Shown: positions 27,844 through 34,660 of the stretch, piece after piece
Layout of the letters: every line of letters starts with the position of its first letter
How positions within the stretch are numbered: the first letter of the stretch is position 1
Assembly (NCBI GenBank): GCA_948468985.1
Contig: CAOKKG010000009.1
Coordinates: 1 to 34,660 of the forward strand
Direction: 5' to 3'
DNA: 34,660 nucleotides
Source of the DNA: an uncultured Eubacteriales bacterium
Lineage (GTDB): Bacteria > Bacillota > Clostridia > Christensenellales > Christensenellaceae
Notes under the pieces: generated by a model
Told to the model about the DNA's origin: nothing
Databases searched by the model: none
Seen by the model: only the letters and a program-made list of their open reading frames with translations
Made by a program: the position numbers and the translations under genes

Positions 27844-28790
27844 GTTTCCCACTCTCTTCCGTAGGAAACGGCATTCTTCACCGTTCTGCCTTCGCCTTCC
27901 CAGAGCCGTACGACATCCGCTTCGAGCGGTTCCTCTTCCCCCTCCTCGCGCAGCAAAACCTGAATATCCCGCACCATGCGCTCCAGGATGCGCTTCTGTA
28001 CCATCTCCTCCCGCATGCGCCGCCGAATGAGCGCACCAATGTCCTCCGCCGCCTCCGCCGCGACCTCAAAGGCAACTGGAATCGTCGTCTCCGCTTTATA
28101 CAAATCGGCGATGTCATATACGAAGGAGCAGTCGTGCCCCACATGCACAAAGCCCAGCCCCGGAGAACACCCGAGCGCCGCAATCACGGCATGCGCCAGA
28201 CCATACAGGCAGGCATGCCCGGCGGAGAGCGCCTGATTCACCGCGTCTCCAGCAGAGAAGTCCTCTGGGTCATACTGCCGGCCGTTCCAGGGGATGCCCC
28301 ACCGCTGCGATTCCCGCCGGTATATCCCCCGGACGCGCGCACCCTCTCTCCCGCGGAGCTGCTGCATCGTGAGGCGCGAAACATCCTCTTCCGGAAAGCG
28401 CATTTGGTACATCTTCTTGGCGACTTGCAGATGTGCGCGCGCATTGCTCACCAGCTTTGCCTGCCGCATCAACAGCCCGGCGCGATGCGTCAGCGGCCGT
28501 CCACTGGCGTAGTAGCGGACGCCCTGTTCACCGACCCAGACGGCCGTCACTCCGCTGTCTCCAATCAGCTCCATCCCGCGGTGCGTGATGCGCGTCCCTG
28601 GCCCAAGCAGCAGTACACTGATCGAGGCCGCCGGCACATGCACCGTGCCGCGCTCTTCTGTGACGGTGATTGCGCTGTCCAGTCGGCTAATCGTGCACCG
28701 CTCCAGGTACAGGAAGGTCATGCGGTCGCGAATCAGCGGAAGCGCCTGCAAATCCGGCCGCTGCATGCCGGAAATCCCTGCCCTGCTCAT
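27840..28790 (-). CDS. cas1: Type I-E Cas1 integrase
   Basis: Cas1 is the metal-dependent integrase that inserts new spacers at the leader-side repeat. The 316-residue protein is of the type I-E subfamily (SRLDSAITVTEERG, ISVLLLGPGTRITH) and keeps the catalytic residues E149 (GREGARV), H216 (GFVHVG), D226 and D229 (YDIADLYK), each eight higher than in Escherichia coli Cas1. The ATG at 28790 overlaps the cas6e stop as ATGA. The N-terminus carries about eight extra residues relative to Escherichia coli. Confidence 0.97.
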   Translation of the reverse strand: MSRAGISGMQRPDLQALPLIRDRMTFLYLERCTISRLDSAITVTEERGTVHVPAASISVLLLGPGTRITHRGMELIGDSGVTAVWVGEQGVRYYASGRPLTHRAGLLMRQAKLVSNARAHLQVAKKMYQMRFPEEDVSRLTMQQLRGREGARVRGIYRRESQRWGIPWNGRQYDPEDFSAGDAVNQALSAGHACLYGLAHAVIAALGCSPGLGFVHVGHDCSFVYDIADLYKAETTIPVAFEVAAEAAEDIGALIRRRMREEMVQKRILERMVRDIQVLLREEGEEEPLEADVVRLWEGEGRTVKNAVSYGREWET

Positions 28791-29413
28791 ACCCCCCGGC
28801 TGCGCATGACGGTAAGCAACCCCATACCATAGGCTTTCCCCCGGCCGATCCCATTGGTCAGCGCCTCGCGGAACGCCTGCACATCCGTGACAGTCAGTAG
28901 CCCTTCATAGGTCACGCCCAGCAGCCGCACCCGGCTGCCTGCCTTTTTCGTGAAGGTATACCAGCGCATTTGTGTGCTGTACGCCGTATCCTCCGCCACC
29001 GAAAAGCCATGCGCCGCGCCCTGTTCCTGCAGCCAGCGCATCTGATGCTCCGGCGAGGTGTGCGCATGCACGCTCCCGCGCCCCTCGGCGCGGCTCTTGC
29101 TATAGGTCGGGTTTGCCCGCAGGCGGAATTGCCAACGGCTCCCCTGCTCGATCCGTTCCAGCAGCGGCGCATAGTCGCACATTTCCGGTACTTCCCCGGT
29201 ACCAAACTGCCGGACGATCCCGGTGCAGTCCGGCGCATTTTCGCTCAATAGCAGCAGATACCGCTCCCCCTGCAGCGTGTCGACCCGCCAAAGCCTGCGC
29301 CCGGTGCGCAAAGCAAACGCCTGCTCGACCGCACCGTGAAACATCGATGGATTGTATAGCGCCAGCATGGTCGGCCTTTTGGCCGTATCCAGTGCAATTC
29401 TCGATAAAATCAT
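28787..29413 (-). CDS. cas6e: Cas6e, the pre-crRNA endoribonuclease
   Basis: Cas6e (Cse3, CasE) cuts each repeat below its hairpin and stays on the crRNA 3' end. The 208-residue protein has the catalytic histidine at residue 26 (MFHGAVEQAF) in the same position as the studied Thermus enzyme, and the C-terminal glycine-rich loop GIGRGKAYGMGLLTV. The ATG at 29413 lies 4 bp after the cas5e stop, behind GAGGTGA. The repeat hairpin CCCCGC/GCGGGG in the array is its expected substrate. Confidence 0.95.
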   Translation of the reverse strand: MILSRIALDTAKRPTMLALYNPSMFHGAVEQAFALRTGRRLWRVDTLQGERYLLLLSENAPDCTGIVRQFGTGEVPEMCDYAPLLERIEQGSRWQFRLRANPTYSKSRAEGRGSVHAHTSPEHQMRWLQEQGAAHGFSVAEDTAYSTQMRWYTFTKKAGSRVRLLGVTYEGLLTVTDVQAFREALTNGIGRGKAYGMGLLTVMRSRGV

Positions 29414-29417
29414 CCGC

Positions 29418-30086
29418 TCACCTCAATTCCTGCATGGGGTCGTGTTCCTCTTCCCCTGTCCAGGCCAACCACGCCTCCCGCGCCGCACGGTAGGCATATT
29501 GCCGCTTTTCCGGGCTGTAGGACACCGGCACATCGGCGAGATAGGCGCTTCCCATCGAATCCTCCAGCAGCAGGCGCGCCTGTCCCGGCGTTTTATTCCA
29601 TCCCCAGTCCCGCACAGCAAGGTACGGCTCCTGCCGAAGCGCCTGTTCCAGGTCCATCTCCCTCAGTCCGAGGCAGACACGGCCCTCCGGTGGACAGGAC
29701 CGCCTCCCGAGAAACAGCGGAAAGGCCGGATGCGACACGGCTTCCTCGAGCTGCCGCATCCACGCTTCATCCTCTCCATAAAAGCCGACCAAAAACACCG
29801 CATCGCACAGGTAGTAGCGTTCGGTCACAAAGACCGCCTGCTTTCCTCCCTGCTGATGCACCATATGAAAGTCCCGCAGCAGCCTTCCCTCTCGGTCGAC
29901 GCGCACCCCAAAGCGCAGTGCCGTTAGTTTCCCAAGCGGTGCGTCGCGCCGCAGGCCCAGGGCCGCCGCCAACAGACCCGTCGCGCCACTCTTGGTTGGT
30001 TCGCGGTTTGTCTTGCGAATCTCAAAGCGGGAATCCACACCCCACGCCTGCATCGGCCCGGCAAAGCGCAGCAGCAGGGTACTCAT
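29418..30086 (-). CDS. cas5e: Cas5e, Cascade subunit holding the crRNA 5' handle
   Basis: The 222-residue protein starts MSTLLLRFAGPMQAWGVDSRF and continues NREPTKSGATGLLAAALGL, the hallmark Cas5 N-terminus. Cas5e (CasD) caps the 5' handle of the crRNA in Cascade. I start it at the ATG at 30086, which overlaps the cas7e stop as ATGA; a longer frame with an ATG at 30101 is less likely. Length is normal. Confidence 0.95.
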   Translation of the reverse strand: MSTLLLRFAGPMQAWGVDSRFEIRKTNREPTKSGATGLLAAALGLRRDAPLGKLTALRFGVRVDREGRLLRDFHMVHQQGGKQAVFVTERYYLCDAVFLVGFYGEDEAWMRQLEEAVSHPAFPLFLGRRSCPPEGRVCLGLREMDLEQALRQEPYLAVRDWGWNKTPGQARLLLEDSMGSAYLADVPVSYSPEKRQYAYRAAREAWLAWTGEEEHDPMQELR

Positions 30087-31144
30087 GCCTCTGCCCCCCA
30101 CTGCGCGGCCAGCGCCTGGACCGCGTCCAGCACCTGCCGCATGGGCATCGGATCCGCCAGCTCCGCCATGCCGCTGCCGATCGCAAAGGCCGCCTCCGGC
30201 TCGCCCAGATAGTCCCGATACAGCGCCTTTGCATGCCTGACAAGCGCCTTCATGGAGGGCTGCACATAGCCGTCCATGCCCGCTGTGACCGGCTTTTCAA
30301 ACGCCCCTGCGAGGTTGAGCGGCTGATCGCGGCGGATCGCCACATAGACCGCATCGGGCAGCGTGTTGTTGGCATAGGAATTGCGCTTGCCCGTGGGCAT
30401 GCTGCACAAAAATGCCTGCAGGAATACGCGCACCGCCTCCGGCGTGCGGCCGTCCAGATGCGCCGCGAGCTCGCCGATATTGACCGTCGCATAGCGATAC
30501 AGCGTCGAAGAGTTGTATTCCGCCGTGTCCATATGCGCTGCACCCATGCTACCCTCCGGCGCGCAGTCGTCCAATGCGGTGAAAAAGTCGAACTCGTTCT
30601 GCACCGCATGCGTCGAAATCGCATGCGCCACCTGCGCCGCCGCGTCGTAATTCAAGCTCGGATCCTCCGCGGCCATGCGCCCAAACAGCGCGATATCCAC
30701 CGCCGGATTCTCCCGCATGGCCTTTTGGCACTCCTTTTTATCCAGCTTGCCGCCCTCCGCGCCGAGGACGACCTCCGCCAGCGCCGCGAGCTGTCCCGGG
30801 CTGACAAAAAACAGCGCGTCTCTCTTATCTCCCTCCTTCACAGAGACGCCCGCCGCCGCAAGGCCGTCCTTGGCCAGCTTTTCGGCGTCTGCCTCCGGCG
30901 CGCGCGCCCGGATTTCCTCCACGAGGAGGGCGTGCAGCAGCTTTGTGCGCTTGCCCACCTCTTCCGCCGGAAGCTCTTGGCGGAAATAGTCGCGCATTGC
31001 CTTTTTCCACGCCTGCGAAGAGACGCGCGCCCGGGTCACCCCGCCATAGAAAGCCGTCTTGGGGCTGCCGGTGTCGTCGCGGTTGACGCAGCTCGGCGGG
31101 ACCGTCTGCAGCACATGAATGTCCATATAGAGAGAATTACGCAT
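30083..31144 (-). CDS. cas7e: Cas7e, Cascade backbone subunit
   Basis: Cas7e (Cse4, CasC) forms the six-unit backbone that holds the crRNA spacer. The 353-residue protein starts MRNSLYMDIHVLQTVPPSCVNRDDTGSPKTAFYGG and continues RARVSSQAWKKAMRDYF, typical of the family. I start it at the ATG at 31144 behind AAAGGATGG; it overlaps the cse2 end by 8 bp. The longer upstream frame is not family-like. Confidence 0.96.
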   Translation of the reverse strand: MRNSLYMDIHVLQTVPPSCVNRDDTGSPKTAFYGGVTRARVSSQAWKKAMRDYFRQELPAEEVGKRTKLLHALLVEEIRARAPEADAEKLAKDGLAAAGVSVKEGDKRDALFFVSPGQLAALAEVVLGAEGGKLDKKECQKAMRENPAVDIALFGRMAAEDPSLNYDAAAQVAHAISTHAVQNEFDFFTALDDCAPEGSMGAAHMDTAEYNSSTLYRYATVNIGELAAHLDGRTPEAVRVFLQAFLCSMPTGKRNSYANNTLPDAVYVAIRRDQPLNLAGAFEKPVTAGMDGYVQPSMKALVRHAKALYRDYLGEPEAAFAIGSGMAELADPMPMRQVLDAVQALAAQWGAEA

Positions 31145-31745
31145 AAGTTTGTTCCATCCTTTCTTCTTTCGTCTGTCTAATTTGCCGGTAAAAATCCTGT
31201 CCCCATGCGAGGCGCACACGCGCCGCACCGTCCGGAAACTGGAAGTTATATAGATCCGCCGCCAATTGCGCATAGTCGAGCGGAATCTTGCCCCCGCGCA
31301 GCAGCCGCACAAGCCCGCGCAAGTGCTGCGCCGCCTCGGCGATGCCGTTTGCCGTCGCCGCCATCTGCAGCCGCCGGGCGATGCGTTCCTCTTCCTCCTC
31401 GACTGTTACAAGCTGCCTGGCCGCAGCCCCGAGCCGCCTGCCCGGCCGATGCATACAGCCCTCCGGCCCGGTTGCCTCGCTGCCCTGCTGATGCAGCGCA
31501 TACAGCGTGAGCGCCGTATAGACCGCCCATTCCTCCCGCGTCGGCTCGCCGGAGACACTCAAGAATTCCTCCGGCAAGTCGCCGAACAGGATCCCCCAAA
31601 GCTCCGGCAGGTCGCCTGGCTTCTTGCCGACGCCGCGCCGCAGCATAGCCAGCTGTGCGCGCACATAGCTCCTGTCGGAAGCATTCTGATACCTCTCCAA
31701 CCGGCGATCCATGTACGCCTTTAGTTCTCTGCTTCGATTTGCCAT
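31137..31745 (-). CDS. cse2: Cse2 (Cas11e), Cascade small subunit
   Basis: Cse2 (CasB) forms the belly dimer of type I-E Cascade and stabilises the R-loop. The 202-residue helical protein has the family pattern AYMDRRLERYQNASDRSYVRAQLAMLRRGVGKKPGDLPELW, a middle LYALHQQG segment and a terminal DLYNFQFPDGAARVRLAWGQDFYR. I start it at the ATG at 31745, with a strong GGGAGGAC site 6-7 bases upstream; an upstream GTG overlaps that site. It follows the cse1 stop by 13 bp. Confidence 0.94.
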   Translation of the reverse strand: MANRSRELKAYMDRRLERYQNASDRSYVRAQLAMLRRGVGKKPGDLPELWGILFGDLPEEFLSVSGEPTREEWAVYTALTLYALHQQGSEATGPEGCMHRPGRRLGAAARQLVTVEEEEERIARRLQMAATANGIAEAAQHLRGLVRLLRGGKIPLDYAQLAADLYNFQFPDGAARVRLAWGQDFYRQIRQTKEERMEQTYA

Positions 31746-31758
31746 CTCTGTCCTCCCT

Positions 31759-33336
31759 TCATCCAAGCAGCTGCTTTATCTGATACTGAAACTGATTATA
31801 CGCTTCCGGCAGGCTATAGCGCCGGCCGTCCTGTTCCCGCCCGAGGAAGGCGGTGGGGAGCGCCTCGCCAATCAGTTCCTCCCCCAGCGCCAGCGCGATG
31901 CGCCGTTCTGCCTCTCGCCACTCCTCCCGCCAGACGGCCTTTCCTTCATAGTCCGCCTGTGGGTCGATCTTTTCCAGGAAACGCCGGAACGGAATGTCGA
32001 TCCGGTAATAGAACTGCATCTTTGCAAAGTCGGCGAGCGCGCCGTTTGCATGACCGTTTGCGCTATCCAGATTCCTCCCCAGTTGTGCGACGATCCCTGC
32101 GGCCCGATCCGCCAACGCGACCTCCTCCTGTACCCGGCGGTTCCATTCCCGTCCGATTTCTGCCAGCAGCGCCGTGTGGAACTGAATCGAGTCGCTGAAA
32201 ATATCTTTTATAAAGAAGTCTTTGTCGCCGTATTTCACCCCTGCAATGCGCAGACGCACAAGCAGGTTTCGCTGCAGCATCCCGTTGTATTCCAAAAGTT
32301 CCCGCCAGCGCACAACGCCCGGCTTTCCCTTCGGCGCCTCCGCCGATGCGATGGACGCGAATTCCCGCCAAATCTGTTTCTGCGGATCGTGTCGGCGGGG
32401 CTGCCAATAGTCGGCCGCCTTGCCCTTTGCGTCGATATGCGCCCAGACCGTCATCTGCTCGGAAAAGGCGTTCTTCCTGTCAAAGAAATCCCCGCCCAGC
32501 AGGGTGACACCCGTCACCCCGCGCGCATCGCGCTGGAGCAGTAGTCGCCGGGATTGCAGCGTCAAAAGCTGCATTTGGCTTTGCGGCAAGGCAATCTCCC
32601 GGCGCTCCTGTTCCGGCGGTGCGTCCAGTTCCCAAACGGGGCAGTTTTCGTCCCAGAGTTCTTCATTGTCATCCACCATCACAAAGTTCAGCATCAGCGT
32701 CTCAAATAGATTATCGCCTTCCGCCCAGACGAGCCCCAATTTCCCGAGCCAGCCCGCCCCCGGAGAGGGCAACCCTTTCTGCTTTGGCTTCGCTGAAGTG
32801 TCATCATAGCCGTTTAGGTGCAGCAGCCATCGGGCCGCCTCCGCATAGGTGAGGACCTCCTTAGCTTCCCCCGCTCTTCCCGCAAAAAGCCGGTACTTAT
32901 TCCCACTTTCCGCGATTACGCCGTTCAGCTTTGCCGCCTTAAAATAGGTGCCGACCTCCGCCGCCTTCACCTGCCAAAACGGCCGCTCCGGGTGAAACAG
33001 GTAAAACCGCTCCCGATAGGCCTCCAGATAGGCGCGGATGGGCTGTTCCGGGAAGTGCCCGCCCTCCCAAAGCGTCTGCCAACGCCGCAAAGCATCGTCC
33101 GCATCCGCAAGCGGCTCGGCACCGCCCGCCTCCCTCGTGCGGGCAAACACAGCGTACAGCACCGCCAAAAGCATGCGGAGCATTGCCGCATCCTGCGTAG
33201 GCAATTCCCCCGCCAGCGCACGAAAGGTATGCGCCCGCACAAGCGCGTCCACGAGAGAGACCTCCTCCACCGTGCAATCCTGCCGCAGCACCCGGATCCA
33301 CGGTTCCTCCAGCAAACAAAATTCCTTTTCCTTCAT
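31759..33336 (-). CDS. cse1: Cse1 (Cas8e), Cascade large subunit
   Basis: Cse1 (CasA) recognises the PAM, opens target DNA and recruits Cas3. The 525-residue protein starts MKEKEFCLLEEPWIRVLRQD, has RPFWQV, and a long C-terminal helical bundle ending near AYNQFQYQIKQLLG. The length is close to Escherichia coli CasA (502). Its ATG at 33336 overlaps the cas3 stop as ATGA. The PAM preference cannot be read from the sequence. Confidence 0.95.
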   Translation of the reverse strand: MKEKEFCLLEEPWIRVLRQDCTVEEVSLVDALVRAHTFRALAGELPTQDAAMLRMLLAVLYAVFARTREAGGAEPLADADDALRRWQTLWEGGHFPEQPIRAYLEAYRERFYLFHPERPFWQVKAAEVGTYFKAAKLNGVIAESGNKYRLFAGRAGEAKEVLTYAEAARWLLHLNGYDDTSAKPKQKGLPSPGAGWLGKLGLVWAEGDNLFETLMLNFVMVDDNEELWDENCPVWELDAPPEQERREIALPQSQMQLLTLQSRRLLLQRDARGVTGVTLLGGDFFDRKNAFSEQMTVWAHIDAKGKAADYWQPRRHDPQKQIWREFASIASAEAPKGKPGVVRWRELLEYNGMLQRNLLVRLRIAGVKYGDKDFFIKDIFSDSIQFHTALLAEIGREWNRRVQEEVALADRAAGIVAQLGRNLDSANGHANGALADFAKMQFYYRIDIPFRRFLEKIDPQADYEGKAVWREEWREAERRIALALGEELIGEALPTAFLGREQDGRRYSLPEAYNQFQYQIKQLLG

Positions 33337-34660
33337 CGTTCCTCCTTTTGGTATTGCAGACCGTCTTCCCCGTCATAGCGGAGGCGCTGCCCCAAGAGCG
33401 ACGCCTCCCCCGCCGGATCAAGCAGCAAAAACAGTTCCTGCCCCACCCGGGGCGAGCGTGCCCATTCGCGAAGCACCCCCTGTCGGACGGCCTCCAGCTG
33501 CTTGATCGTTTCTTCCATTCGATAAGGCAGACTGAAGAAATAGGGAAGGCGCAGGCTTTGCCGCAGGATGACCTCCGCCTCTTCCCGCGAAGGCGGGGTA
33601 TCCGGCGCGATGCAGAGCGCCTCTCCCGTCAGGGTGTGCAGCATGCCATCCTCTCCGTATTGAAGCAGCAGCACCTCGATCGACGCCGCCCCGTCGCGGA
33701 CGCTGGCCTCCGCCTGCGCCTCACTTCCCGCCGAAAAATCCCGATCCAACAGGCCGTGAATATAGCGCTTTCTGCTCCCCGACTCACGCGGCGCGTTGGG
33801 CAGGCACATGTTCCGCGCCATAGACCCTCGCCGTTCCAGGTCTGCCTCATACGCTGCCCGCAGGGCGTCCAGCCCCAGACGACCGTCATTTCCCGCGGCG
33901 TATACCTCCTGCACTAGGCGCGAGATGTCCCCGGGCAGGTCGATCTTCTCCGGCAATAAGCACCGAGTCTTTCGCAGCAGATATTCACCGTAGATGGCCT
34001 GTGCGCCGCCTTCCAGCTCCTCTCCCTCTGCCCCCAGCACAAGACAGGCCGCCCGTTTAACGCCCGCCGGGCGCTCGCGCCCCGGGTGCCGGTGCAATCG
34101 TCCCAGGCGCTGCAAAAGCAAGTCCATCGGGCACAGATCGGTAACCAGCACATCAAAGTCGATGTCCAAAGACTGCTCCAGAACCTGCGTCCCCACGACC
34201 AGGCAGCCGTTTCGTTCAGCTGGGGTGGAATGCTTGCCGAGCTTTTGCTTCAGCCGCTCCTCCTTGCGGAGGCGGTCCGGCATTGCAAATTGCGCATGGT
34301 TCAAAATCACTTCCGCCCCCGGAAAGGCCCGGCGCAGATCGGCGGCGACCTGCTGCGCCCGCCGCACGGTATTGAGGATCACGCCCGCGCAGCCGCCTGC
34401 CCGCAGACGCTCCCGCAGGAAGGGGACAACCCCCGCATCCTCCCCGCGGAGGATCTCCACCTCGGTGGGTGGGGCGGAAAGCGCTACCGTCTCTGTATGC
34501 ACAGCCGCCCCGTCCGTCCAGGTGAGCAATGGGTAGGCGCGTTCTTCCTCCAGCGCGGCGCCGTCCGCGGGCGCTTCGCACAGGTATGCCTGCACCAGTT
34601 CCCGCCGGCGCTTGCCCGGCAGCGTCGCGGAAAGCAGGATGACTGGCGTCTGGTATGCCC
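33333..34660 (-). CDS. cas3: Cas3 helicase-nuclease, C-terminal part only
   Basis: Cas3 is recruited by Cascade to unwind and shred target DNA. The visible 441 residues, cut at the window edge, begin AYQTPVILLSATLP, which contains helicase motif III (SAT, 34623-34631). They continue through the second RecA domain with GTQVLEQSLDIDFDVLVTDL and motif VI DLLLQRLGRLHRH, and a C-terminal domain. The N-terminal HD nuclease and motifs I-II lie outside the window, so completeness is not known. A GTG at 34595 is not the true start, since the frame is open and family-like beyond it. It is presumably the first gene of the cas operon, whose promoter is also outside. Confidence 0.94.
   Translation of the reverse strand, partial: AYQTPVILLSATLPGKRRRELVQAYLCEAPADGAALEEERAYPLLTWTDGAAVHTETVALSAPPTEVEILRGEDAGVVPFLRERLRAGGCAGVILNTVRRAQQVAADLRRAFPGAEVILNHAQFAMPDRLRKEERLKQKLGKHSTPAERNGCLVVGTQVLEQSLDIDFDVLVTDLCPMDLLLQRLGRLHRHPGRERPAGVKRAACLVLGAEGEELEGGAQAIYGEYLLRKTRCLLPEKIDLPGDISRLVQEVYAAGNDGRLGLDALRAAYEADLERRGSMARNMCLPNAPRESGSRKRYIHGLLDRDFSAGSEAQAEASVRDGAASIEVLLLQYGEDGMLHTLTGEALCIAPDTPPSREEAEVILRQSLRLPYFFSLPYRMEETIKQLEAVRQGVLREWARSPRVGQELFLLLDPAGEASLLGQRLRYDGEDGLQYQKEER

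Overview
The window is a stretch of a high-GC, spore-forming Firmicutes (Clostridia) chromosome. The evidence is a spoVT-spoVB pair, Bacillus/Clostridia-type gene order (radA with yacL; spoVT-spoVB-mazG-rqcP) and the rpoB-rpoC-rpsL-rpsG-fusA-tuf order. A gut Clostridia lineage of the Oscillospirales or Christensenellales kind is a guess from base composition. Every intact gene I accept lies on the minus strand, so transcription runs from high to low coordinates.

Positions 1-11850 hold the information-processing core: a sigma-A promoter, rpoB (with a long acidic tail), rpoC, an unrecognised two-membrane-segment protein with CxxC pairs, then a second promoter and rpsL, rpsG, fusA and the first codons of tuf. 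Positions 12005-17600 hold yacL (PIN-TRAM), radA, a membrane-anchored probable beta-propeller protein, a fused ispDF, rqcP and an HU gene. Positions 17614-23570 hold mazG (YabN type), an iron-sulfur cassette (iscR-like regulator, iscS, iscU) behind a promoter overlapped by an inverted repeat, spoVB and spoVT.

Positions 23640-25364 are a lower-GC phage remnant: a broken minor-capsid gene with an in-frame TGA and a nuclease-like tail, two small downstream genes that could be immunity proteins, and a 31-codon zinc-ribbon ORF. The capsid fragment runs directly into the leader-distal end of a CRISPR array (25365-26926, 17 repeats). The array is followed by a complete-looking type I-E cas operon (cas2-dnaQ, cas1, cas6e, cas5e, cas7e, cse2, cse1, cas3), with cas3 running off the right edge. 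The cas genes are tightly packed, four junctions being ATGA overlaps. Cas3-Cascade would interfere, Cas6e would cut the pre-crRNA, and Cas1 with the Cas2-DnaQ fusion would acquire spacers.

The most unusual observations are in the array. A 590-bp piece of phage coding sequence sits exactly between two repeats where a 33-bp spacer belongs. The third spacer from the leader is itself a textbook intrinsic terminator. Only 38 bp separate cas2 from the first repeat. One spacer encodes the NLQLFA-type start of a phage capsid or scaffold protein. No wholly new system was recognised; the cas set is a known subtype with these local oddities.
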